DNA from: an uncultured Eubacteriales bacterium
GTDB taxonomy: Bacteria; Bacillota; Clostridia; Oscillospirales; Oscillospiraceae
NCBI GenBank assembly: GCA_900551995.1
Contig: URXW01000004.1
Coordinates: 11,333-75,332, forward strand
Reading direction: 5' to 3'
Length of the DNA: 64,000 bases
The notes beneath the pieces are model-generated. The model did not search any database. It saw only the letters and a list, made by a program, of their open reading frames with translations, and had not been told where the DNA came from. Every line of letters starts with the position of its first letter. Position 1 is the first letter of the stretch. A program made the translations under genes and the position numbers. Shown in pieces: positions 41,084 to 49,331 of the stretch.

Positions 41084-41110
41084 GTCGTGAATTGTATATG
41101 ATTTACGAAA
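41084..41110 (+). repeat. Right 27-bp inverted repeat (recombination site)
   Basis: Same 27 bp as 39664-39690 in opposite orientation; core TCGTGAAT-TGTATATG-ATTTACGA. Confidence 0.9.
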
Positions 41111-41192
41111 TACCCAGAGCGTGTGCTGACACTTTGCAGTATGCACAAACCGCAGCAGCATCATTCATTTGCAACAGACAAGTAAATATGAT

Positions 41193-41486
41193 CCGGTGAC
41201 ACCGTGTGGCTGTGTTGGTCGTAAAGATCTTTTTATATGCAAAAGATCAGGCAGCAGCCTAAAAGGAATTTGGGTTAGAAACCCTCTGCGGACGGCACTG
41301 TGAGCGCAAGGAAATGGTCGAAGCGGCGAAAGCTGTTGGGTAATACCGCCATTGGGAGGAATCTTCTGAGAAGGTAGATCATGTACGAAAGGCGAAAGCC
41401 TTGTGGCGCGAGGGCAGGAGAATTGCACGGTCAAGGATCTTTGGTACACAGTGGCGCTCTCTCGCTGTGACGAGGGCAGGAGCGTG
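41193..41486 (+). promoter_or_regulatory. Cobalamin riboswitch (aptamer)
   Basis: Ordered consensus elements: CCGGTGACACCG (41193 on), TAAAAGGAATTTGGG (41260), AAACCC, CTGCGGACGGCACTGTGAG (41285-41304), GCCATTGGGAGGAA...GAGAAGG, and a B12-box-like GAGGGCAGGAG at 41410-41420. An identical 11-mer recurs at 41472-41482, next to the terminator. Downstream genes encode DUF4430 proteins and an ECF transporter, which fits cobalamin control. Confidence 0.75.
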
Positions 41487-41514
41487 CGCTGACGGATTTT
41501 GTCAGCGTTTTTTC
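41487..41514 (+). terminator. Riboswitch expression-platform terminator
   Basis: CGCTGAC (41487-41493) / GTCAGCG (41501-41507), then TTTTTT. The second B12 box ends 5 nt upstream. Confidence 0.8.
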
Positions 41515-41589
41515 TTGCCAAAATGTCGCTGGTCATCCCCTGAGAAGGGGTTTGTCCGGCATTTTTTCGTAATAAGGAGGAGTGTTACT

Positions 41590-42159
41590 ATGTCTCAACG
41601 CGGCGGACGCCCCATTGATTTTCAGGCGTGGGCGCAAAACCAAATAGTCAAAAGGGCTGTAGCAGCACTGGAAGCGCGTGACGAAGCATTTGCCGAGCGA
41701 AACGCAGATACGCCGCTGCCGCAGCTGGCGCGGTATCTGAGCCGGTGTGCCATCTCGCTGGGTCACAGCCCATCCCCCAGCGAAGTGGATGGCGGTACAT
41801 TTATTGAGCAGCGTTTTGGCAGCTGGGCAGCCGCGATGGCGGCGGCAAGGCTGCCGCAGCCTCGTTCCATGCGCAAGCTGCGCGACACCGCTCGCTATAA
41901 GGCGGAAAAGGTGAAGCAAGAACCGTTGTTCCGTGAAGAGCGAAGGCAGAAGCGGCAGCGCAAGCTGGAGCAATCCGAGCAGCGAAAGAAGGAGCAGGCT
42001 ATCAAAAAGCGTGCGGAGCGGGCTGCTAAGGCTGAATGGGCGGCGAAGAAGAAGGCGGAGGCTGAAGCAAAGGCTCTCACCTTGGCAGAGACCTCCGCTG
42101 AAGCCGCACTTGATACAATATCCGCAGCAATTAACCCCAGTCAAGCCGAGACAGTCTGA
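41590..42159 (+). CDS. Protein with homing-endonuclease-associated repeat and coiled coil
   Basis: 189 residues. LARYLSRCAISLGHSPSPSE through FGSWAAAMAAARLPQ matches the HNH_repeat module found in homing endonucleases and DNA-binding regulators. A long basic coiled coil (about 105-165, REERRQKRQRKLEQSEQRKK) follows. No nuclease domain. First gene after the riboswitch, so perhaps a DNA-binding regulator of this locus. Ribosome binding site AAGGAGGAG. Confidence 0.75.
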   Translation: MSQRGGRPIDFQAWAQNQIVKRAVAALEARDEAFAERNADTPLPQLARYLSRCAISLGHSPSPSEVDGGTFIEQRFGSWAAAMAAARLPQPRSMRKLRDTARYKAEKVKQEPLFREERRQKRQRKLEQSEQRKKEQAIKKRAERAAKAEWAAKKKAEAEAKALTLAETSAEAALDTISAAINPSQAETV

Positions 42160-42173
42160 ACGGAGACTGTCAG

Positions 42174-42310
42174 CTTTCCATAGGGGGACGGGGTTTAAGC
42201 CGCCCCGTCCCCCATCCTCAAATCCGCAAAAGGCAAGTCGAGACGGCAAATGCCGTTGTCTTTTCCATAGCGGGAGGGGTTTGCCGGCCCCTCCCGCATC
42301 CTCAAAATCA
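42174..42310 (+). repeat. Tandem pair of conserved hairpins with covarying stems
   Basis: Two units 87 bp apart share TTTCCATAG before and CATCCTCAAA after the stem, but the stems differ: GGGGGACGGGG/CCCCGTCCCCC (42183-42213) and GCGGGAGGGG/CCCCTCCCGC (42270-42297). Flank conservation with compensatory stem change suggests selected RNA structure. Confidence 0.6.
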
Positions 42311-42339
42311 ACAGCCCTAACGGCTGAAGGAGAATTGAC

Positions 42340-43224
42340 ATGAAAAAGAATCTGAGATATATCATCGCGTTCCTGCTGGCACTTATGATGCTGTCGAGTC
42401 TGTGCGCTTGCGCCCAGACCGGCACTGCCGGCAATAGCGGCGAATTGGATCTGGACTATGTGGGAGAGGATACCGACCAACCCGAAGAGGAAAAGCCGTG
42501 GTATTCCTGGTTTACGGAGGCCTTCAGCTTCGGCAAAAAGGAAACAACATCTACCCCGTCCCAAAGCAAGCCTGACAGCGTGGCGGATTTCTATGCCCAG
42601 GGCTCCGGAGATGCACCGCAGGGCAACAAGGGCAATAAGACAGACCAGACGCCCTCTACCACCCCGGAGGAGGATACCGCCAACAATCCATCCAATTCCG
42701 GCGGCAAAAAGGACGACAATAAAAAGGACGACCAGAAGGGCGAGGACAGCAACACCCCCGCGCCTACTCCCGAGCAGAAGCCCGAAAGCAAGAAAAACAC
42801 CGTCACCATTACCATTCGCTGCGATACGGCGGTGAATAACGGTATGCATCTGGAGAGCAAGTGGGCGGGCATCGTCCCGGCCTCCGGCGTGATCCTGCCG
42901 GTGACCACGGTGGAGATTGAGGAGGGTGACACGGTCTTTGACGTCCTGTCCTACGTCTGCGATAAGTATAAGATCCACATGTCCTATCGGGGCGGTACCT
43001 CCAGTGGCTGCTATGTGGATGGCATCAATAACCTCTATGAGTTCGACGGCGGCCGCTGGAGCGGCTGGATGTACTGTGTCAACGACTGGTATCCCAACTA
43101 CGGCTGCGGCGTGTACTTCGTCAAGGCCGGCGAGGTCATTGAGTGGAACTACACCTGCGACCTTGGCCTTGATCTGGATGCCGGAATGGAAGGTGCCGAG
43201 GACTGGAAGAAAAACAATGAGTGA
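42340..43224 (+). CDS. DUF4430 lipoprotein (transcobalamin C-domain-like)
   Basis: 294 residues. Lipoprotein signal (LALMMLSSLCAC), a Pro/Lys/Asp-rich linker (about 30-150), then a DUF4430 domain: TVFDVLSYVCDKYKI, GGTSSGCYVDGINNLYEF and GGRWSGWMYCVNDWYPNYGC. DUF4430 is related to the beta domain that caps cobalamin in transcobalamin and intrinsic factor. Likely a membrane-tethered corrinoid-binding protein feeding the ECF transporter encoded next (ATGA-type overlap). Confidence 0.85.
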   Translation: MKKNLRYIIAFLLALMMLSSLCACAQTGTAGNSGELDLDYVGEDTDQPEEEKPWYSWFTEAFSFGKKETTSTPSQSKPDSVADFYAQGSGDAPQGNKGNKTDQTPSTTPEEDTANNPSNSGGKKDDNKKDDQKGEDSNTPAPTPEQKPESKKNTVTITIRCDTAVNNGMHLESKWAGIVPASGVILPVTTVEIEEGDTVFDVLSYVCDKYKIHMSYRGGTSSGCYVDGINNLYEFDGGRWSGWMYCVNDWYPNYGCGVYFVKAGEVIEWNYTCDLGLDLDAGMEGAEDWKKNNE

Positions 43225-44110
43225 TACCCGGATGCGTTTCTTCGGGAACCTGCATCCGGCGGTCAGTATGGCGTACTTCGTACTGGTTCTGGGCCTGACA
43301 CTGGCCTGTATGCACCCAGTCACGGTAGTGCTGTCCTTTCTCGGCGCCAGCTGGTTTTCCATCCGGCTGCGGGGCTGGAGGGCCTACGGCCACACCATGC
43401 GGTTTGTGGGGCCTATGTTTCTGCTGATTGCCCTCGCCAATCCGCTATTCAACCATCGGGGCGTGACCATGCTTTTTACCATCAATCACCTGTGGTACAC
43501 GCTGGAAGCCGTGTGCTACGGTCTGGTGTCCGGCTGCTCCTTGTGCGCGGTCATTATGTGGTTTACCTGCTATCAGGAGGTCATGACCTCCGATAAGTTC
43601 CTGTACCTGTTCGGCAAGCCCTTCCCCGGCACGTCGCTGCTGATCACCATGACGCTGCGGTTCATCCCACAGCTTCAGCAGAACCGCCGCGAGATCCGGC
43701 AATCTCAGGCCATGTTACAGGAGGAAGGTACGCGGCTGCTGCAAAGGCTGGGCAGCACCCTGCGGAACCTGTCGGTGCTGCTGACCATGAGCATGGAGGC
43801 GGCGGTGGAAACGGCGGACAGCATGAAAGCCCGGGGCTATGGTGCCAAGCGGCGCACCACCTTCCACCTGTTCCGCTTCGATGGCCGGGACGCTCGGACG
43901 CTGGGTCTTATTCTGGCGGTGGCAGGGGTCTGCATTACCGCCCGCGCCTTCGGTCACGGGTATATGGAGTTCTATCCCGCCATGACGCCGGTGCTGCTGG
44001 GCAGCGCCAGCTATACCATGTTCGCGTTCTACGCCGTGCTGATGTTCCTGCCCGGTATTCTTGAAACAAAGGAGGCCATCAGATGGCGCTCTTACGGTTT
44101 GAACACCTGA
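43217..44110 (+). CDS. ECF transporter transmembrane component EcfT
   Basis: 297 residues, about 5-6 transmembrane helices, with the two cytoplasmic coupling motifs including ADSMKARGYGAKRRT (the A-R-G signature of EcfT). Overlaps the lipoprotein stop by 8 nt. Scaffold linking the ATPases to the S component. Confidence 0.9.
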   Translation: MSDTRMRFFGNLHPAVSMAYFVLVLGLTLACMHPVTVVLSFLGASWFSIRLRGWRAYGHTMRFVGPMFLLIALANPLFNHRGVTMLFTINHLWYTLEAVCYGLVSGCSLCAVIMWFTCYQEVMTSDKFLYLFGKPFPGTSLLITMTLRFIPQLQQNRREIRQSQAMLQEEGTRLLQRLGSTLRNLSVLLTMSMEAAVETADSMKARGYGAKRRTTFHLFRFDGRDARTLGLILAVAGVCITARAFGHGYMEFYPAMTPVLLGSASYTMFAFYAVLMFLPGILETKEAIRWRSYGLNT

Positions 44111-45735
44111 GCTTCTCCTACCCGCTGGCTGACACGCGGGCACTGGACGATGTCTCGTTGGAGATACATAAGGGGGAGTATGTGGTGCTGTGCGGCCCCT
44201 CCGGCTGCGGCAAGACCACGCTGCTGCGCCATGCCAAGCCCGGCCTGCTGCCTGTGGGGGCAAGGGCCGGCGAGACCTTTTATAAGGACGCGCCCCTTTC
44301 CCAGCTGCCGGAGCTGACCGCCGCGGCGGAGATCGGCTTCGTACAGCAGAACCCGGATAATCAGATCGTCACAGATTTCGTATGGCATGAGCTGGCCTTC
44401 GGCCTTGAAAATATGGCACTGAGCGTGCCGGTGATCCACCGCCGCGTGGCGGAGATGGCCGCCTTCTTCGGCATGGAAACGTGGTTCCGCAGTAAGACCA
44501 CGGAGCTGTCCGGCGGCCAGAAGCAGCTGATGAATCTGGCCTCGGCACTGGCCATGGGGCCGAAACTGCTGATACTGGACGAGCCCACCTCCATGCTGGA
44601 TCCGCTGGCGGCCCGCAATCTGCTTGCCACCGTGCAGCGGATCAACCGCGAGCTGGGCGTGGCCATCCTTTTGACGGAGCATCGGTTGGACGAGGTATTC
44701 CCCGCCGCCGACCGTGTGGTGACTATGGATCAGGGGCGCATCCTGTCGGACGGCGCGCCGGCTGAGATCGCGCGGCAGCTATCCGACAGCGCGGAAAAGA
44801 GCCGTATCTATTTCGGACTCCCCGCCGCCGTCCGCATCTTCAGCGAATTGGATCAAACGGACGATCTGCCCCTGACGGTGCGGGATGGCCGCCGCCGCTT
44901 GGAGCGGCTGCTGCCCATCACGGCGGAGGCTTCCGCGCCTGAAACCGCGAAACCTGAGAAAGAAGCAAAGCACCCCGCCGTTTTAGAGGGCAAGGAGCTT
45001 TGGTTCCGCTATACCGAAAAGGGCAAGGATGTCCTGCGGGGCACAGATGTAACACTTCATCAGGGTGAGCTGCTGTGTCTGCTGGGCGGCAACGGCGCGG
45101 GCAAGACCACGCTGATGCAGGCACTGGCCGGCTTCCGAAAGCCCTATCGGGGCAAGGTAAAGCTGGCGAAGGGTCAGCGGCTGTGTATGCTACCCCAGAA
45201 CGCCCGGTCGCTGTTTGTGGCCGATACGGTGGAGAAGGAGCTGCTGGACAGTGCCGAACAGGACAAAGCCAAGGCCGTGCAGATGGCGGAAAAGCTGGAG
45301 CTGACGCCACTGCTGGCGCGGCATCCCTACGACCTGTCCGGCGGCGAGATCCAGCGTCTTGCCGTAGGCAAGCTGCTGCTGCGGGAGGCCACGGTGCTGC
45401 TGCTGGACGAGCCCACCAAGGGGCTGGACGCCTATGCCAAGGCGGAGCTGGCGCAGCTGCTGCTGGCACTGTGCCGGGAGGGCGCGTCTATTCTGGTGGT
45501 GACCCACGATGTGGAATTCGCCGCCCGGTACGCCACAGGCTGCGCCTTGATGTTTGACGGGCTGCTGCTCTCCGAGGGCGAGCCCCACGACTTCTTTGCC
45601 GGAAACCGGTTCTATACCACCGACGCCAACCGTATCGCGGCGGAGCACTTCCCCATGGACATTACCTGTGAGGAGGTGATCGCGTCGTGTCGAAGCTCTT
45701 TGTCAGCAAAAGAACCAGAGCCGCCGCGTGGGTGA
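44083..45735 (+). CDS. ECF transporter ATPase, fused EcfA-EcfA'
   Basis: 550 residues, two full ABC domains: Walker A GPSGCGKTT (about 40) and GGNGAGKTT (about 337), signatures ELSGGQKQ and LSGGEIQRL, Walker B LLILDEPTSM and LLLDEPTKG. Fusion replaces the usual two separate EcfA proteins. Overlaps ecfT by 28 nt and the S component by 49 nt. Confidence 0.93.
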   Translation: MALLRFEHLSFSYPLADTRALDDVSLEIHKGEYVVLCGPSGCGKTTLLRHAKPGLLPVGARAGETFYKDAPLSQLPELTAAAEIGFVQQNPDNQIVTDFVWHELAFGLENMALSVPVIHRRVAEMAAFFGMETWFRSKTTELSGGQKQLMNLASALAMGPKLLILDEPTSMLDPLAARNLLATVQRINRELGVAILLTEHRLDEVFPAADRVVTMDQGRILSDGAPAEIARQLSDSAEKSRIYFGLPAAVRIFSELDQTDDLPLTVRDGRRRLERLLPITAEASAPETAKPEKEAKHPAVLEGKELWFRYTEKGKDVLRGTDVTLHQGELLCLLGGNGAGKTTLMQALAGFRKPYRGKVKLAKGQRLCMLPQNARSLFVADTVEKELLDSAEQDKAKAVQMAEKLELTPLLARHPYDLSGGEIQRLAVGKLLLREATVLLLDEPTKGLDAYAKAELAQLLLALCREGASILVVTHDVEFAARYATGCALMFDGLLLSEGEPHDFFAGNRFYTTDANRIAAEHFPMDITCEEVIASCRSSLSAKEPEPPRG

Positions 45736-46616
45736 TCCTTCTGGTGCTGCCCGCCCTGATGGTGGCCTTCGGCTATTACCACAGCCACCGCCCCGCGGTC
45801 AATCCGGTGGGTTCCCGCACTTTCTGGGACTACATCATATTGAACTCGGATATTCTGCTGGGCCTGCTGTTCCTGCTGGCGTCCGCCATCCCCTTCATAC
45901 TGGTATTCGATAAGAAGAAGCCCCAGGCCCGTGAGCTGGTGCCTATCGCGGTGATGGCGGCCATTGCCGTGGTAGGCCGCACGGTGTTTGAGATCATCCC
46001 GCTGCCCAACTTCAAGCCCTGCTCCGCCATCATTATCATCACGGCGGTGGCCTTCGGGCCGGAGGCGGGCTTTCTTACCGGCGCGCTGACCGCCTTTGTC
46101 AGCAACTTCATTTTCGGACAAGGGCCGTGGACGCCATGGCAGATGTTCACATGGGGGCTGGTGGGCTTTCTGGCGGGTATCCTGCAAAATGCAGGTGTGT
46201 TTGCGGAAAAGAACCGCCCTCACTTCACGGCGAAGCTGTGGGACAGGCTGTGTCCGGCGAATACGAACCGGGGCGATTTGCTGCATTTTGTGCGGCAGCT
46301 CACCGACCATGCGCCCCTGCGGCTGTGCCTTTATGGTTTCCTGTCCGGCTTTTTGTACGGCTGGATCATGAACCTGTATTTCATCATCGGGTATGTAAGC
46401 CCCCTTACCTGGCAGACGATAGGCGCGGCCTATCTATCCAGCTTTTTCTTCGACTTCTGCCATGGGCTGTGTACGTTCCTGGTGCTGTGGGCACTGGGCG
46501 ACCCGTGGGTGCGGAAGCTGGAGCGCATCAAGATCAAATTCGGCCTGACGGCGGAGGAGCGGAACTATGTGCTGCCGCCCTCCACATTTGAGATAGCGAG
46601 AGAGAACTATGAGTGA
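45687..46616 (+). CDS. ECF transporter substrate-binding (S) component
   Basis: 309 residues, six or more transmembrane helices; LVPIAVMAAIAVVGRTVFEIIP and TALTAFVSNFIFGQGPWTPWQM match ECF S components. GTG start after GAGGTG. Long for the family (usually ~200) owing to an N-terminal membrane region and a loop near 170-205. Riboswitch control suggests cobalamin or a precursor as substrate. Confidence 0.85.
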   Translation: MSKLFVSKRTRAAAWVILLVLPALMVAFGYYHSHRPAVNPVGSRTFWDYIILNSDILLGLLFLLASAIPFILVFDKKKPQARELVPIAVMAAIAVVGRTVFEIIPLPNFKPCSAIIIITAVAFGPEAGFLTGALTAFVSNFIFGQGPWTPWQMFTWGLVGFLAGILQNAGVFAEKNRPHFTAKLWDRLCPANTNRGDLLHFVRQLTDHAPLRLCLYGFLSGFLYGWIMNLYFIIGYVSPLTWQTIGAAYLSSFFFDFCHGLCTFLVLWALGDPWVRKLERIKIKFGLTAEERNYVLPPSTFEIARENYE

Positions 46617-47328
46617 ACGAAAAACGATCATCAGGACGGTGGGGCTGAAGAAGCACTACACCGTTGGCGGCAACACGGTTCGTGCGCTGGATGGCGTGGA
46701 CATGTCCGTGCTGCAAGGCGAATTTGTCTGTGTCGCAGGCCGCAGCGGCTCCGGTAAGTCCACCATGCTGAATATGCTGGCAGGCCTTGAGCCGCCCACG
46801 GAGGGTGAGATCATTGTCCGAGGCAAGCATCATTTGGAGGCTATGGACGAGGAGCAGCGGACAAGGTTCCGCCGCCGCTATATTGGCTTTGTGTTCCAAA
46901 GCTACAACAACCTGCCCCAATACACGGCATTGGAGAATGTGGCGCTGCCGCTGGCCATCCGAGGCGTACCGGAGGATGAACGGAACTGGCTGGCGTGGCA
47001 GGCCCTGAGCCGTGTGGGACTGCGCGGACACGTAGATCACCGGCCTGCGGAGCTGTCAGGCGGTCAGCAGCAGCGCGTCAGCATCGCACGAGCCATTATT
47101 ACGGAGCCCTCCATCGTGCTGGCGGACGAGCCTACCGGAAACCTGGACAGCCGTACCGGCCAGGAGGTCATGGAACTGCTGTGCGAGATCTTCCGGGAGA
47201 GGAACACCACCTTCATCCTCAGCTCCCATGACCCGCAGATGCAGTGTTACACGGATCGTACCGTCTATTTCAGCGACGGAAAGATAGAGATAGAAAATCA
47301 CCACACCGGAGAGGAGAACGCACAGTGA
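46609..47328 (+). CDS. MacB/LolD-like ABC ATPase
   Basis: 239 residues. Walker A GRSGSGKST, LSGGQQQRVSIARAI, Walker B VLADEPTGNLD, D-loop. LolD/MacB type, works with the permease at 49328. Overlaps the S component by 8 nt. Confidence 0.92.
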   Translation: MSERKTIIRTVGLKKHYTVGGNTVRALDGVDMSVLQGEFVCVAGRSGSGKSTMLNMLAGLEPPTEGEIIVRGKHHLEAMDEEQRTRFRRRYIGFVFQSYNNLPQYTALENVALPLAIRGVPEDERNWLAWQALSRVGLRGHVDHRPAELSGGQQQRVSIARAIITEPSIVLADEPTGNLDSRTGQEVMELLCEIFRERNTTFILSSHDPQMQCYTDRTVYFSDGKIEIENHHTGEENAQ

Positions 47329-49331
47329 AAAGAGAAACGGTAAAACGGGTACTGGCCCTGTTGATCTGCGTATTGATGACAGTATCCCTGCTGCCCGCCG
47401 TCGCTATGGCGGAAGAAGTCACAGAGGATGTGATAGATGACAGCACCATTGAGGCTTACACGTCTTACGAAAACGGAGAGGATGCCGGCGTCAGCGGGGT
47501 CTCGGTTACAGACGAAAAGCCCAACACGGATATCAAGGTCATCCCCAGCGACGCCAACGCCCTGATCCTGATGGATACCGGCGCACAGTCCCCAAAAGGC
47601 GTTCCCGGTCAGGTGGTGAAGATCGTGCTGCCGCTGGCGGTCAACAAGGAATATCTGCCCAGCGAGAAATACATGCTGCGCAACATCAACATCTATCCCG
47701 ATGTGCCTACCGACGCCAGCGTGTCCAACTGGCCCTTTGAGCTGATCTACGCCAGCGATGTGCAGCACTTAAAGGATATGTCCTACAACTCCACGGCGGA
47801 GGTGTGGTTCGAGTTCAAGGTCAGCGAGTTCGCCAGCAAGGGCCGTTATGCTGTGCCCTTTAAGATCAATGCCACCGTGTGGCGGGAGGATGCCGTGAAC
47901 GGCACCACTATCACCGAGGACGTGACCTTCAAGGTCAGCGCCTATGTGACCGTTACCGACAACGGCAATATGTCCGGCGTTACCACCTCCTTCGGCAGCC
48001 TTCAGGTGGCGGGTACCAACGCGGGCGGCTCCTATACCGTGCCTACCGGCACACCCAATCAGACTATCTCCATGCGGATCCCCGTGATCAATGTGGGCGG
48101 CACCCTGACCAGCGTGACGGTCTATCCCGTGGTCTCTGCCGCGCTGGACGAGTTCCCCTTCGTGATCGATTCCACCAATTTGGGCAAGTATTTTGACTAC
48201 TGGCCAAGCGGCGAGGTGAAGTATCTGGACTACACCTTCACGGTGTCGCCCTTTGCCACCTCCGGCAACAAGTCCATTAAATTCAAGGCAAATTATTTCG
48301 AGAACAGTGCCCCGGCGGAGGGCTCCTTTTCCACGCAGTTTACTGTGATCGACGGCTATGACGCCTCCGCCATGTCGGTGATGGTGCAGAGCTATAAGCT
48401 GTATGTGGACGATACCGAGGTATCCGGCCTGATGGCAGGCGAGGAGACGGAGCTGCGCCTGACCCTGATCAATAATTCCAAGTATGACACGGCCAAGAAG
48501 ATCATCTCCAGCCTGGTATTCACCAATTCCCCCGGTCTGACGCTGTGCGTAGGCGGCACGGATACCGCCTATGCCGATTCCATCAAGCCGGGCGGTACGA
48601 CGATCCTGAAATACAAGATCATGGCCAAGCAGGACGCGGAGGTTGGCCCCGCCATGCTGGGCATCAATCTGACCTATGAGACCACCGAGGCGGTGGCCGG
48701 TAAGGCGGCGCAGAACATCATGCTGCCGGTCAGCCAGAAGATGGATGTTCTGGCCGGTACGCCGGAGGTGTACGGCACACTCAGCAAGGATAAGGAAGCT
48801 ACCATCTCCGTGCCGCTGACCAACATGGGCCGCGCCAAGGCTATGAATATCCGGGTGCTGGCCACGGACGGCATGACCGCCTCCACCCCCTGTTATGTGG
48901 GCGACCTGCTGGCAGGCGGCTCCACCAGCGCCGATGTAACGGTAGGCTTCTCCAAGATCGGCGCGTTTGTGGGCAAGATGATCCTCCAGTATGAGGACGC
49001 CAACGGCGAGACGTATTCTCAGGACATCTCCGTGCCCCTGAGCGTGGCGGAAAGCTCTGCGGATACAGATGCCAACAGCGTCAACGCAAATAAAGACGGC
49101 ACAGGCAGCCGCTGGTGGCTGTGGCTGCTGATAGCGATCCTTGCGCTCATCCTGATCGGCATTGTGGTCTATGTCATCATCCGCTATAAGCGCGGCGAGA
49201 TCGGGCCCGGTGCCGAAAACACCGCTGCCTTGGACGATTTTGACGACGACTTTGACGCAGACGGCGGCGCACCGGACATCGGGGAGAAGCCGCTGACCCA
49301 CGACGGAAGCAATAAGGACGGGAATGTATGA
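47325..49331 (+). CDS. Large secreted, membrane-anchored Ig-like protein
   Basis: 668 residues. GTG start at 47325 after GAGAGGAG. Signal peptide (ALLICVLMTVSLLPAVAMAEE), several Ig-like/CARDB or NEW3-type beta domains, then a C-terminal transmembrane helix (WWLWLLIAILALILIGIVVYVII) and acidic tail. Such COG1361-like proteins accompany MacB-type ABC pairs. Probably the exterior part of the ABC complex. Confidence 0.8.
   Translation: MKRETVKRVLALLICVLMTVSLLPAVAMAEEVTEDVIDDSTIEAYTSYENGEDAGVSGVSVTDEKPNTDIKVIPSDANALILMDTGAQSPKGVPGQVVKIVLPLAVNKEYLPSEKYMLRNINIYPDVPTDASVSNWPFELIYASDVQHLKDMSYNSTAEVWFEFKVSEFASKGRYAVPFKINATVWREDAVNGTTITEDVTFKVSAYVTVTDNGNMSGVTTSFGSLQVAGTNAGGSYTVPTGTPNQTISMRIPVINVGGTLTSVTVYPVVSAALDEFPFVIDSTNLGKYFDYWPSGEVKYLDYTFTVSPFATSGNKSIKFKANYFENSAPAEGSFSTQFTVIDGYDASAMSVMVQSYKLYVDDTEVSGLMAGEETELRLTLINNSKYDTAKKIISSLVFTNSPGLTLCVGGTDTAYADSIKPGGTTILKYKIMAKQDAEVGPAMLGINLTYETTEAVAGKAAQNIMLPVSQKMDVLAGTPEVYGTLSKDKEATISVPLTNMGRAKAMNIRVLATDGMTASTPCYVGDLLAGGSTSADVTVGFSKIGAFVGKMILQYEDANGETYSQDISVPLSVAESSADTDANSVNANKDGTGSRWWLWLLIAILALILIGIVVYVIIRYKRGEIGPGAENTAALDDFDDDFDADGGAPDIGEKPLTHDGSNKDGNV

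Noticed and set aside
39664..41110. Nested integrative element with the 39.7-kb recombinase as its integrase
   Set aside because: The flanking 27-bp repeats are inverted, not direct, and enclose only the recombinase gene and a promoter, which fits inversion better than integration. Inversion of a former element end is still possible.
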